From Hippasteria phrygiana (Eukaryota > Echinodermata > Asteroidea > Valvatida > Goniasteridae): 64,000 bases of DNA. Where the stretch lies: contig JAZGUH010000356.1 of NCBI GenBank assembly GCA_037893225.1, forward strand, positions 310,001-374,000, in the 5' to 3' direction. The notes beneath the pieces are model-generated. The model saw nothing but the letters and a program-made list of their open reading frames with translations, was not told where the DNA came from and ran no database searches. Shown one piece after another: positions 11,909-23,519 of this stretch (positions are counted from its first letter, which is position 1; every line of letters begins with the position of its first letter). The position numbers and the translations under genes were made by a program.

Positions 11909-12030
11909 GGGCAAGATAGCTCAGTTGGTAGAGTGCCAGTATGGTGATCCGGAGGTCGCAGGTTCGAGTCCCGCTCCTGCCGGTTTTCTTGGTTCACTTT
12001 GAAAATGTATTCCAGTTTACCTAGTCAGTT
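11909..12030 (+). mobile_element. tRNA-derived SINE, copy 1
   Basis: The head is tRNA-like: A box TAGCTCAGTTGGTAGAG (11917-11933), B box GGTTCGAGTCC (11961-11971), and acceptor-like GGCAAGA pairing with TCCTGCC. It is followed by a non-tRNA tail (GTTTTCTT.GTTCA.TTTGAAAATG) shared with 16081-16200. The shared tail and several copies make it a Pol III SINE, not a cellular tRNA gene. Confidence 0.85.
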
Positions 12031-12235
12031 TCCCTTGTGGATTGTTTGACGGAAAATAAAAAACCTGACAGTTACCAAACACAGCAGATTGAAGCCTGAC
12101 ATAAACACAGAAATACTGCAATTTCAATGAATGTACCTAATTTGTTAATTTAAACCACCTCTCGGAATGCTGACCCCAAGAGAGGTGGGGACAATGATCA
12201 ATGTCTTTTGGGTGTAAGAACATTTCCCAGACATG

Positions 12236-12553
12236 AGGCGTTTTCACACTACACTGTATGTACGTTCGACCCATGTCGAAATCTACACAGGTCCAACCCG
12301 GGTCAATTACGCTACCTTTTCACACGGTTACACAGGTCAAATTCAACCCAGAGGTGTTTTCAACACGGGTCGAAATTCTCTACACGGGTCGAGAGCTCTC
12401 AACCCACCTTTTGAGCAGGGTTAGTTTCAACCCGGGTTGAGTGCTCTACATGGGTCAGTGCCGTGTTGAAAATGTTGTAGTGTGAAAAGTCAACGCGTGT
12501 CGACTGTCGGACCTGGGTACAACACAGAGATTTTTTGTAGTGTGAAAAGGCCT
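12236..12553. mobile_element. MITE with CTTTTCACACTAC ends, copy 1
   Basis: The ends are AGGCGTTTTCACACTAC (12236) and GTAGTGTGAAAAGGCCT (12553). The interior is full of GACCCGTGTCGAAA/TCTACACGGGTC words in both orientations. A larger, interrupted copy lies at 36263-36970. A different family with the same end motif lies at 57611-58299. Non-coding. Confidence 0.8.
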
Positions 12554-12726
12554 ATAAGACACTTTTGTGGTGAAGCAGGGAAAAACAATTTGGGGCAGTC
12601 TGTGTGGTTATGCTGTACATGTAGACAGGAGTACTGAGTATGCACATTTTAATTCCATTGTTATACAGTTCAAACAAAATCTGCTGCTTAAGACTGACTA
12701 TAGAAACAGTACCCAAAACATTGATC

Positions 12727-13095
12727 AATTCGGTCGATTCACAACAAGGGCGCCGCCAGCGGCAAGCCGGGAAAAGGCTAAATTACGCAGTGCATCATGG
12801 GAAAAAGTAGACATCGCAAAACCGGAAGTGGGTATCGCCAATGCATCGACCGTACTTCTTACACCCCTTCTCCGCTAAATCTATCAACTCTTTTCTCTTT
12901 TTTCCCGCACAAGATATTCCCCGATTAGTCAAAAATGTCTTTAACTCATCCACTCGCATTCGCGCGAAATCCATACTGCTGTACTGTCCACCATCTAATA
13001 CAACATGATAGACGCGATGTCGACCCCGAAAGTGGGAAATTGGCCTTTCCCGGCTTGCCGCTGGCGGCGCACTGAGTTGTGAATCGACCGAATTA
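12727..13095. mobile_element. MITE with ~50-bp inverted ends
   Basis: AATTCGGTCGATTCACAAC at 12727 and its complement ending at 13095, followed inward by GCGCCGCCAGCGGCAAGCCG and its complement, define long terminal inverted repeats. The roughly 370-bp element carries only a short chance ORF. Confidence 0.8.
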
Positions 13096-13272
13096 CTGTG
13101 TTGTTTTCCTCACTTTATTGTAAAACATACATGGATCTTTGGCAGCAGTCCCAGTGGTTTCTGACATCCCTTGCATTTTCTTTCCTGTGATAATGATGGA
13201 TTGATTCCTCAAGGATACATTGTACATGTAGCTAATTGGTTCTCAAGTTATTAAAGACGTTGTTGATTGCTG

Positions 13273-13689
13273 AGAGAAGTCTGCGTCATTTTTTTTTTTT
13301 GATGTAGATTGCGTATTGTAAAATCAAACATGAAATACCAAAAAAGTGACTTGAGAACTTTTTTTATCAAGTCCCTCTAGTGCAGCACAGTCCGTTGGTG
13401 CTATTTGTCTAAAAGTCGTCGCTGCGGGCAGCAAACAAATCGACGTCATTGTATGAACTCCCGTTTTGTTCCTAGTGGTAAACACAAAAGGGGAGTTCGT
13501 CCTATGACGTCAAATTGTTTGCTGTCCGCAGCGACGGCTTTTAGACAAATGGCACCAGCGGACTAGATGGGACTTGATAAAAATAGCTCTTAAAAGTCAC
13601 TTTTTTGGTACTTTATTGCAGAAATAATTTGCTGTTTGATTTTGCAATACGCAATCTACATAAAAATGAAAAATGATGCAGACTTCTCT
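13273..13689. mobile_element. Foldback element, full copy
   Basis: A 417-bp unit that is an imperfect palindrome end to end: AGAGAAGTCTGC (left) and GCAGACTTCTCT (right), ATTTGTCTAAAAGTCGTCGC near 13406 with its complement near 13530-13549, and a centre near 13470. A truncated copy lies at 4086-4378. Non-coding. Confidence 0.85.
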
Positions 13690-15185
13690 CACCACTGAAC
13701 TTCCTCATTATAAGCAGTGAAAACCAATCAGTTTAAACATGTATGGGAGACTTAACGGCGATTTTTATTTTTGTATTTAAAAAAAAGTTTTTATAAATAT
13801 TTTTTTCTTTTCTTATGGATGCGGTCGATACTGAAGAAAAACTCTTTTATTTGTGCCATTTATTCCTGTCGTAAGAAATTTGAAAAGGCAGTGGGGGAGC
13901 ATCGTGATAAAAAAAATCTTGGAAGTGGAGGTGGTTCAGACAAAGTTCCCTGTAAAAGTTTTGGGAAAATAATTTTAAAACTCAGGGGGGAGGGGGTTGG
14001 ACTTACTGGAAGCTTTTAGTAATGACAGTATACAATTTCTGCACTTTATTTTTGTAATGAAATACATGTATTTTATTGAAAGAAAATCCTTGGTATTGGA
14101 ATTTCGGGGGGTGGGGGGGGGGGGGGGGACGGTGAGGGGTTCATTTCATTGTTCAAAAATCTATCAAATTAGGGTAACACTTTTTGATTCGCAGAGATAT
14201 CCCACCATGTGAAATGATCCGAGGGTGCATGCAACCACCTACATGTACATGTACATATCACCCACTATACTACATCCACCAGGCCTTCTTGACCAAGTCT
14301 GCCTTTCTTTTGTGTCTGGCCAATGATGACAGGGCATCACATTACCCAGTGACTGGGCTGGGGTGTGTGTTGTGGAGTGGCCATTCACTACAATAGCAGT
14401 TTCCTACATGCCTAGGGGGCCTTGGACTTAGATGTCCTTGAAATGCCAACATGGTCCAGCTGTCTGGCTAATGCATGTATGGGTATGAGGAAAGCAAGAG
14501 TTAAAGGCCGGTCACTGGAGTTGAGCTTGGCCGTGTGCAGTCGAGTCATACATACACGTGTACATGGTGGCGCTGTGTCAAGTGTGCAGTGTGTACATTG
14601 AGGGCAGCCAGCCAACACGCTAACCAGGCGCCATTCATCAGCACAGGTAGAACAAACATGCAGATCAAACGTGTAGATACCCGTTATATACAGCACTGCT
14701 CACATGCTCTTCATTCATCCGAGCCGAGTGCCACTGCTTGTGACCTGGGCCACATGTACAGTTTGTACATAGTCGTGTGTGTGGTGTACATGTAGGCAAC
14801 TGGAGTAATTTATTTGTGTGATTCCGTAGTAGTGAAGCCGGGCTTTCTGTTGTTGTGACTGTTCAGTGCGGTGGGAAGGTTTTCCCTCTAGAAATTAACC
14901 TTGCCGAGAAATCTACACATGTGTCGTGTGATGCTGTAGTGTAGTCCTTTCCCATTTGGGCATACAGCGTGACGCCTGCGACTCCTGCTGTTCTCAACAA
15001 AGCTGCAGTACGCCAAAGGTGTGCACACGAACCAAGTCTTGACTGCACATGAACAGCCGACCACATGATTCTCCTAACCCAAGTCTCTCTGGATGTACAA
15101 ATTTCCGCTCCAACCGCTTCGCTCGGGATGTTGTAGCCAAATCCTGAAACTATCACGGATACACTGAAAAAAGCCTTTCTTTTTT
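13690..15185. other. Non-coding, nothing recognised
   Basis: It contains G-runs (13984-13995 and 14106-14129) and a (TACATG)n stretch at about 14239-14254. ORFs here lack domains. Confidence 0.4.
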
Positions 15186-15328
15186 TTGATCGGGATTAAA
15201 CACACGGATTCATTGGCTCAGGACCACCGTCTCTGTAGTTTCACGGAGCCTCCTCCAGTAGTGCCTTGTCTTACTTTGAGAGAAGTCTTCCTCTTTGTCG
15301 TGTTGTCGTTCATTGAAGCAAGGATCAA

Positions 15329-15353
15329 ATGCCACTCAAGATGCCCGAAGCCC
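15329..15353 (+). CDS. Candidate first coding exon of RAR (hypothesis)
   Basis: An ATG at 15329 (second ATG at 15341, with A at -3) opens MPLKMPEA and ends one base into a codon at a consensus GTAAGT donor (15354-15359). The next candidate exon, 48726-49133, begins with two bases that complete a codon, so the two would join in frame (C+CA = Pro). This would imply a 33-kb intron. Only phase and donor quality support it; many other upstream donors could serve instead. The preceding 170 bp is unremarkable and no TATA box or Inr was identified. Confidence 0.25.
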
Positions 15354-16080
15354 GTAAGTTTTGTCATTTTTTTTCATTCCTGTGTCAATGGTAAAATAGT
15401 AACATTAATTCAGTTATTGTCTACAGCTATTTAAAAAAAAAAATTCTTCTTCTTTTTGCAAGGTTTGACCTCTGATTGTACAATGTACAAACCTTGTGAC
15501 ACAGACAAATTTCCCAAGGACCTAATTTAAGAAAAAGCCTTAGACTTTGTTTTAATGGATAGGATGGCAGAAAATATCTCAAGCTAATAAGATATTATTT
15601 TGAGGGCTCTGGAGCTGGCTTGCTTCCCTCTGGATGGCTAGACAAGGCCCAGTAATTTTCAAGATGTCAGTCTCCATTACCAGGCTTTTCACATTGCGCT
15701 GTTATCTTGGTGATCTCCAGGTTAAATGGAGAAAAACCCTGATGCTACATGTTTACCGGGTTAAGTTGGAAGATTTACACTGTGCATTGTACGTGTGCAT
15801 GCACTTCTCAGGGTTAATATTTCTTTGGGTTAAACTGCCTAATTTTAAACTTTCAATTTGGAAATTGATTCAAAATTACCTTGTCGGTTTCTCTTGTGGT
15901 TGGTTTGTCTGTATTATGTTAAGAAGTCGTATCCTCATTGAGTGATCCCCCACAATGTCGCTTCCTAGGTTGTATCATAAGATTGGGCGTGATCCCTGGC
16001 TGTACGGCATTATTGGTTTATGATTTCTGACGGGCGCCCACTGAACAAAGATACTGACAATTTGGGAGACCGCCAACATA

Positions 16081-16200
16081 GGGCAAGATAGCTCAGTTGG
16101 TAGGGCGCCGGTACGGTATTCCGGAGGTCGCAGGTTCGAATCCCGCTCCTGCCAGTTTTCTTTGTTCAGTTTGAAAATGTATTTTAAACTTGGTGAGCAG
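16081..16200 (+). mobile_element. tRNA-derived SINE, copy 2
   Basis: GGCAAGATAGCTCAGTTGG head, B box GGTTCGAATCC (16133-16143) and tail AGTTTTCTTTGTTCAGTTTG. The head folds as a tRNA with anticodon loop ACGGTAT (GGT, threonine type), suggesting a tRNA-Thr ancestor. The acceptor and T stems each have mismatches. Confidence 0.85.
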
Positions 16201-17314
16201 GGTTAGCCCACTAATCTCAGGGTTAACAAACAACCTTGAGATTAACCATCGCTGGGTTACCTGTACAGGGTTTTCTTCTGTCACATGGGGTATATCAGTG
16301 TGCTGTGCCTGATCTTTTAAAACTAGTTTTTGTTTAAACTGAATATAAGGGAATTCAGTCTCTATGGTGTGTCACTGCAATGTGCATGTTTTTGGATGTC
16401 ACATTAGTTGGCGTGTCGCTGTTAGTATGTTTACCACACCCTGCTATGGAATTTTGTGTGGCGTTTCTTTTTTGGCCCCACATTTTGCATGTTCGTGTCA
16501 AATGTGTTAAATTGTACCCATGACTGATTCTTTAAAACCTTCAAGTAAAAAGAAATGTCAGGATCTGGTCTGTGGGAGATCCAGTTTTATCAAACCAGTC
16601 CTTCATTACATTTCCTTACCCAGGGTGTCCAGACAGTTTAAAACTGGTTTCAATTGGGGCCCTGCACAGATTTTGAAATAAAAATGAATATTTACACACA
16701 CATACAAATGTACAAAAATATTTACATAAATATTTACATAAAAATACAAGAATATTTACAGAAATAAATCTATCTTTGAACTTCTGATGCCCCTTTAAAT
16801 GCTGTCCCATATTGATGTGCTGTGCAAGTGTAACACATGTGACAGTACTCCCAAGTGATCAATGGCACAACTGGTTTTCACTCTTTGGGAATACAGTCCC
16901 TCATGCCATGGAATAATTTCTGAGCACATGACAGGCTGATTCAGCGGTCATTACATGTACTGGGTACCGGTGTGGCTGATCGTAGGGCACAGACACGCCT
17001 GTAAATATCGCCTGTAAATATCGGCTCTGCTTTTTGGAAGGGCTCCAATTGAACTGTGCGCTAATTAATTGTACAGGTATTTTGTTGGGAACCTGTCGTG
17101 TCCAACGATATCCAAGAGCTACCTGCAAGTTTTAAACCTGCAAAAAAAATAACCCAAGAGAATCCAACAGCTACATCAGCACAAATAATCTTGTGTTCAC
17201 TGCTTAGACCATTGAACATTCTCAATTTTCCTGAAATGTAGGCCTACATGTATGCTTTTGCAAGAGTACTTTGCCTCATGTACATGTACATGTACATGTA
17301 CATGTACCTTCTGA
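16201..17314. other. Non-coding, nothing firm
   Basis: A run of ATATTTACATAAA-type units at 16690-16760 is low-complexity. (TACATG)n occurs at 17278-17308. No genes recognised. Confidence 0.4.
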
Positions 17315-17789
17315 TTAACCCTAACATCCCAGGCATTCATTTGGGGTGAAGACCTGTGTACTACGAAATACTACTTAGTATTCTGTAGCACTGAGTCTCT
17401 CTGTCTTTGATGATTGAGTGTATCATGACAGCAGTCAAGATACTTGCAACTACAAAGTACTACTTCTAATGTACATGTATGTAATACAGTTAAGTTACTG
17501 GGTAAATTATATTTGTGTCAATGAATTGGATGGCTAAGATAAAAAAATTGTATCATCTCTGAAAACCAGTAGTTCATGCTTTGTTTCCGCTAATAGATGA
17601 AACAGACATTTTGCCTCCAACCCAAGCAACAAACAGTAGTACTACATGTACATGTACATGTACATATTACGATGTACTATGTACTTTATTTGGGGTGAAG
17701 TATCAAATACTAAAAATTACTACAAGCATTAGAGTACTGCATACTACAGTTTACTACTAGTAGTATTTTGTAGCTTTATGTGAGGTTAA
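17315..17789 (+). mobile_element. TTAA-flanked MITE, TACTAC group, copy 1
   Basis: It starts TTAA|CCCTAACATCCCAGGCATTC and ends ...GTGAGG|TTAA. The interior has ACTACTTAGTATT(C/T)TGTAGC, CAATGAATTGGATGGCTAAG and TACTACTAGTAGTATTTTGT. It is colinear with 19082-19490 and partly with 55718-55893 (inverted). No ORF. Confidence 0.75.
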
Positions 17790-18748
17790 TGTGGGTTTCT
17801 GAAGAGGGGACAGGCAGGTAGGCCTCAAGGATGGCTGTATGGTACATAGGCCAACTTGTTGGCAATTAATCTGCTCCTATTCTTGAGTTGAAGTTAATCA
17901 TTCATGGAAGGCTGTACATGCATGTGTGCTTTACCACATCACCATTGGCCTTTGGAACTTTGACGTTGATAGTGCAGGATGTTCTCGCGTCGGGCATTTG
18001 TTTGTTCTCGATACCCGTATCTGAACTGTCATTGAAATTATTTTTTTTATTTTTATTTTTTTAGATATTTTTTTTCACCTTACGTTCTGTTTGCGTTTTG
18101 TTTGACTGTTGCACACAATGTCGCTTTGTATCTCGGGGAGGGGGGGGGGTGGCGTGGCGTGGCGTGGCGCGGCGCGGCGCGGCGCAGAAAGGGAACAGAT
18201 TTCCCTGTCATTTGAAAATATGTAATATTCAACAATTGTTTTTATTGTATTTTTTGGGGGGTGGGGGGGGGGAGGTGTGGTTGTTGCTCAAAAGGACACA
18301 GAATTGTCGAAAGGGTCATAAATTAACATTCACTCCCCCAAAAAAACTAAGTAAGGCTCCTGTTTGTTGAAAAGTGAAGTTAGCCATTTGCACTAGACTA
18401 AGTTTTTCCAAGCTGATGGTAAGAATTCCAATAGTAACGTGTAATTTTGACAAATGTTCTCACTTGTAAAAGACTTATGACTGGGGAAAATGTTCGATTT
18501 AGGAGCTGGCAGTAGAAATCTGATGTACATGTACATGTACTGGGCCTGTGTGCTGCTTTGACTCTTCCCATTATACTTATTGTTGTTAAAACTGTCTTGG
18601 TGAGTTTAACCAGACTGGAGGTTGGCTGGTAAAAGTAACTGTTAAACATGGGCAAAAGTAAATCAGAGAAAAATATCTCGGGCTGTTCACACTGAACTTG
18701 AAATGGGAAAAAAAATAACCATCATCTGGATGAGCTTTACTAAAAAAA
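17790..18748. other. Non-coding with G-rich low complexity
   Basis: 18140-18187 is a GGCGT/GGCGC pentanucleotide microsatellite next to a G-run. A second G-run lies at 18255-18272. (TACATG)n at 18521-18540. No gene recognised. Confidence 0.45.
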
Positions 18749-18856
18749 ATGGTCCCATGCGAACACAGCTTTAATCATTATTGTCTCGATCCATTCAGGT
18801 CATTGCATTCAAAGAATGGGTCAGGCAGTTCCCACTGGGAGATCAGTTCATGTCGG

Positions 18857-18917
18857 CTGGATGAAACATGGCCATGTGCACGGCTGGATGAAACATGGCC
18901 ATGTGCACGTAGGTTTT
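18857..18917 (+). repeat. 29-bp tandem duplication
   Basis: CGGCTGGATGAAACATGG followed by CCATGTGCA is repeated twice without change. Minor local duplication. Confidence 0.8.
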
Positions 18918-19081
18918 TCCTTAGCTGGGCTTCCCTGGAGTTTCCCCACAGTACCACAGACTCCTTCATGGCTGATTGAGTCTTTCAAAAATTGTAGAAC
19001 AGTCTTGAAAGGAAAATGGCCTACATGTACAATTCAGAGATCTACACTTTCAAGTGAAGGTGATAATTGGAAACTACTGCT

Positions 19082-19490
19082 TTAACCCTAACATCCTGGG
19101 CATTACTTTGGTATAAAGAACTGAGTACGACAGAATACTACTTAGTATTTTGTAGCACTGAGTCTCTCTGTGACTGATGAATGGGTGTGTAATGACAGTA
19201 GTCTAGATACTGGCAACTACAAAATTTATACTACTTCTATGTAATACAGTTACATGTAAGTTACTGGGTAAATTATATTTGTGTCAATGAATTGGATGGC
19301 TAAGATAAAGAAATGTATCATCTCCGAAAACCAGTAATTCATTCTGTGTTTCCGCCTTAGATGATAAAAATAGAAAATTGGGGTGAAGTACCAAATACTG
19401 AAAATTACTACAGGCATTTAGAGTACTGCATACTACATTTTACTACTAGTACATGTAGTATTTTGTAGCTTTAGGTGATGTTAGGGATAA
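19082..19490 (+). mobile_element. TTAA-flanked MITE, TACTAC group, copy 2
   Basis: Starts TTAA|CCCTAACATCCTGGGCATT and ends GATGTTAGGG followed by ATAA in place of TTAA. It is colinear with 17315-17789 throughout, with small indels. Confidence 0.75.
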
Positions 19491-19649
19491 TATAAAGCTC
19501 AAACCATTTAAGGTGAAACTGACATGTTTCAGTGAAATTAAAGTACACATTTTTTTATAAGAAGCTAGTGTTGTACCCATGTACATGTACAGTTTCAGGT
19601 ATAGTTTTGTGTACTGGATAAATTTTTGAACTTTGTGTTCAGATCATCT

Positions 19650-20234
19650 TTAACCCGAACCTTCCCAAATCCTCCAAAATCCTCTTTGCAAAATGGAGGA
19701 ATTTGGAGGATTGAGGGCACTTGGAAGTTGATGCATCGGAGGATTTTGCAGGATTGAGGTTACTAGTTTTTTTTTGCCCCTGCAGGAATATGGAGGATCC
19801 AGGTTATCAGGCTCAATGTGATACATGAGGATTTTGGAGGATTGAGGTTACTAGGGGTATGCAAAAAAAACCTGGAGGATTTTGGAGGATTCATGCTATG
19901 GTCCCCATAAGAGGATTTTGGAGGATTCAGGTTACATGGGGGGAAAATGATGTAGGGAATTAGGGTTAATCTACCTAAATCTATCAAAACCCTGTTTTGG
20001 AGGATTTCGGCAGATTCAGGATACCTCCATATTGAAAACTGGGATTTTGATGGATTGAGGATTGTAAGCCTAGCGGTACTGCAGGATTTTGATGGTTTCA
20101 GGATACCTCCATGAGCAGTCACCAAAACCAACTTTTTGTGCATGACAAAATACACACACGGTCGTGTACAAGTAGGTGGATTTTGGCGGATTCAGGATAC
20201 TTTCTAGTAAAGTTACCCAAGGGGTTAGGGTTAA
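19650..20234 (+). mobile_element. TTAA-flanked MITE(s) with GGATTTTGGAGGATT repeats
   Basis: TTAA|CCCGAACCTTCCC at 19650; an internal GAATTAGGG|TTAA at 19966-19969; final GGGGTTAGGG|TTAA at 20231-20234. So this is either two elements sharing the middle TTAA or one with an internal end-like motif. The first half matches 23712-23995 closely. The interior is tandem GGATTTTGGAGGATT units in varied form. A minus-strand ORF (19763-20155) simply translates the minisatellite. Confidence 0.75.
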
Positions 20235-20639
20235 TCCAGGTAGTTTTTTATCCTTAAGAGTAAGAGATGATGGTATTCCACATCTGAAACGTTCATCCAT
20301 TTGTGCCTACAATGTAATTTCACATTCAAATGTACATCGTACAGTACCGTGTATGAAAGCATGATGTAAATGCACTGGGCATTTTATCCAACCGTGGTTT
20401 GGTAATAAAAATAACTCCTCATTAAATGCCCAAAATAACCCGTCGGTAAAAATGTGAAGAAGTGACACTGTGACAGTAAGCATTGGATTCCAGTGAGCTA
20501 TTTAATACGGAAAGCAACTAAAACATGGAACGTTCTCCAAGAAAATTTAGAAAATGTGAAAAATGTAGAAAATTGACGCCAACATAAAAACCCCAAAATG
20601 TTACCATTATGCCTTAGAATTGCAACAAGGTACATGCAC
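20235..20639. other. Non-coding, nothing recognised
   Basis: AT-rich DNA without recognised gene or repeat. Confidence 0.4.
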
Positions 20640-20782
20640 ATGTACTGGTACTGTCAAGCATGACATACACAATCATCCAACAATGGATTGAAACTGCACA
20701 AACAGCGGCCAGTGGCGGCGTCCGGCCTGGTGGCACTGTTTTTTTTTGCGCCCTATGGCGTCATCCGTACGCAAGGGGTTAA
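20640..20782 (+). mobile_element. TTAA-flanked MITE, CCCCTTG group, right half
   Basis: The right end CCGTACGCAAGGGG|TTAA (20779-20782). The preceding sequence (GTCAAGCATGACATACACAATC, ATGGATTGAAACTGCACAAA, GGCCTGGTGGCAC, split here into short words) is the reverse complement of 40772-40910. The left end is not recognisable, so this copy is truncated or diverged. Confidence 0.7.
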
Positions 20783-21366
20783 CACCCTTCTACACATGTG
20801 CACCATATACATGTATTCATGTCACAAAAATCTTACACTTGTTCATATTGTTACAATGTAGTTCATTTGAATGATCCCCCCATCCTCCACGGACTTTACA
20901 TCCCTTTACATCCACATCCTTCAGACAGAGAGCCTTGCTTCTTGCCAGTGAAACCCTCTTTATGTAAATCTAGCCTGGCTCTTTGATCTGGTGAAAACAT
21001 AATCAGTCGCCCACCACAGAAACCCCCTCGGAATTCAGGCCAGACAAGGCTAACCAGTACGTAGGGGGAAAAATGAGAGCAGACTTCCTGTTGACCTTCC
21101 CCTTGTTGAATGGCTGGTCAGGGTGACCTACATGTGCAATGAGCCTCCTTGAGCCAAAGAAGATTAATTGACGTCAGAGCTATTCTCTCATGGTAATTAA
21201 TGAGCGACCTTCTTGCCACATCAGTGTGGGCAGTGAATGGAGTGGTACTGGTATTGTTATGGCTACTGTAGTAATCATTATTGGTTACTGTACATGTACA
21301 GCTTATATCATCCTGATATTTTGGAACTGATTTACCTTTCTCGTGGAAACCAGGCTGTTCCCGCAT
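20783..21366. other. Non-coding, nothing recognised
   Basis: Contains an ERE-like IR3 (listed separately). No gene recognised. Confidence 0.4.
21115..21129. promoter_or_regulatory. ERE-like inverted repeat (IR3)
   Basis: TGGTCAGGGTGACCT contains a perfect GGTCAnnnTGACC core, the palindromic site bound by steroid-receptor-type nuclear receptors. It is not inside an element that I recognise. Function is not demonstrated. Confidence 0.35.
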
Positions 21367-21438
21367 TTAACCCTAACTCCCTAGGTGGTGTGAAAAATTG
21401 TATTGAAATTGGAGGATTCAGGACTGTTAGGGTTTTAA
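21367..21438 (+). mobile_element. Short TTAA-flanked MITE, copy 1
   Basis: TTAA|CCCTAACTCCCTAGGTG...GACTGTTAGGGTTTTAA, about 70 bp, matching 55890-55961 (shared GGTGTGTGAAA-like start, ATTGAAATT.GAGGATTCAG and GACTGTTA(G/C)GGTTTTAATG). Confidence 0.75.
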
Positions 21439-23519
21439 TGAATGGGTAGTGGTAATCTGTTTTTTACCGTATTCCCCATCCTAAAACGTTCCATCACCTG
21501 CATTGTACCTGTACAACACATGTACATGTACATGTACATGTGTGTCTGCAGACCCCAGTGAGGGCCCATTTTAAAATGTTCAAACTCCTTAAAGGTACAT
21601 GTAGTGTACACGCCTTGTAGCCTTTAGTCAAGGCGCGCGTGGCTACCTGGACGAGTGGCGCGCCCCAGCATGCCGTTTGTCTCTCGTTTTTTTCGCCATC
21701 CAACAACGCAAAACTTTGGACAGGTCAGTGGAACGATATTTCCTATAAAATACTAACCCCCAAATCCGCCCATTTCTGAAAATTGCAACAATGACCAATC
21801 ATGTACACTACATGTACATGTACCTTTAAAATGATGGGCCAAAATACCCAATTTTGATACATACATGTACATGTATATGTATTGGCTGGAAGAGCCTGGT
21901 TTTGGCATGAGGTGCCACAAATAGCATTCAGGATAAACATGAATGGATGATATGAAAAGGCCCCTTTGGAATCTTGAAATTGGTGGCTTTCTGCTGAATT
22001 TGGCAATTTATATAAGAAAATACACGTAACCAAACCTACAGTATATTCTATACATGTACACATGTACAGGTATTATTTTTTGGTAAAGTGGTACACATAA
22101 ATGTGTACATGTACATGTAGTTGGCAGAACTGTACATGTACATGTACATGATACATTGTGATTTTCAGAAAAAATATTTTCAAACTTTTGGTACAAAATG
22201 TGTCACACTTCAGTTTACAATCTACATTGTACCTCTCTTACTAAAGTGGTAAGTATTCTAATATTTCCGACTGCATGAGACCACGTACACGTACTTTTGC
22301 ATTTCACGTTCATTCTTCAAAATAGGTGAAGTGGGGCGGTGCAACCCAGAATATGTGGGCCAGTGATGCGGGCGACTTAATTGCCTAGCAACGGCCAGTG
22401 TTCAGCATTAATCCCCTCCTCTGGCCCTAATGCAAATAGTTCCAGACTGCAGGACCTATTCATCATTCTATTTGGTTGTTAATGTTATTCAGGGCTTACC
22501 AAGTTTGCATTTATTTTTTTTTCCCTCCCCATGGCTCTACCTGTCTCTCCGCATGGCCCGCTTAAAAAAGTTCCCCACTCGTTCAGTTGAGGTCATGCAC
22601 CTGGGTCTAGTGTTTAGTTTGGTGGCTCCCTCGTCCGATAAAGCCAGCCAATCGGAACACCGGGTTTGTCTTTTTTTTGTTACCAGAATCATGCAACACA
22701 TACACGTACCTTTGGGTGTGGTTAAATATCTTTGTCTGGGCCGAGTAATTAAAGAAACCAAGTAGTGTACAAATGTACGTGTACATTGCACAGCCATGTA
22801 CAGCAATGTATACAAGTAGTAAGCATTTATAGTCTAAGGTTCAGTCCAATGGCCGATGTTTTATGAAAACATTGGCTGATGTCCGATCCGATCAGATGTT
22901 TTTAATCAACATAATGGTGGAAAAAAATCAACATAATGGTGGAAAAAAAACGTCTGCGTGTGTGTATTGTGCAGAGCGAGTCCGTTGTTGGTGAAAATTT
23001 ATTCATGCAACACCATAGTTCATAGTCAGGTTTCACCATCATTATTTTGCGTGAAGTGAAGAATTCTTGTGTATGTAGTCTGTAGCCAGACACACATGCT
23101 TGGATGCAACAAATTACAAAAAGATTCTGGAACTTCCGAGGCCAACTCGACACGATTTGTTCATAAAATCCCGCCGAGGACCAACAAGGACAAGTCATCA
23201 CCTGTTTCGATCAAAACTTTTGACAAATTGTGACAAGAAGTTGACCAGTGGTTAAGTGTGCGATTAACGGCTGTGTGGATAATTCCACGTGTAGCCAACG
23301 TGTTACGGTTGGCCAGGCATGCGGTATGGAGTACTTTATCGCTCAGCGGCACAGTGACTGTACGTGCAGTTTGTGATAGGGTGATCGCAGTTTCATATTT
23401 ATTTTGTTTAGCCTATTGCTTTTGCTGATTAATACAAATGTAGGCTATCAATAAAAAAAGGTCGATTATTCACAACAAAAAGAGTTTTGGCTTACGTAAG
23501 TTTAAAGTGTTAAAGAAAT
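21439..23519. other. Non-coding with TACATG-rich and repeat relics
   Basis: (TACATG)n occurs at 21522-21541, 21808-21823, 22107-22121 and 22132-22150. 21742-21795 (AAAATACTAACCCCCAAATC...) resembles the right part of the repeat at 32640-33020. 22907-22947 is a tandem duplicate of AATCAACATAATGGTGG. No genes recognised. Confidence 0.45.

Noticed and set aside
11909..11981. Functional tRNA gene
   Set aside because: Stem mismatches, and a non-tRNA 3' tail shared with a second copy at 16081: SINE.
19763..20155. 130-codon minus-strand ORF with NPPKSS repeats as a repetitive protein
   Set aside because: It translates the GGATTTTGGAGGATT minisatellite of a TTAA-flanked MITE; a parallel frame occurs at 23683-23925.
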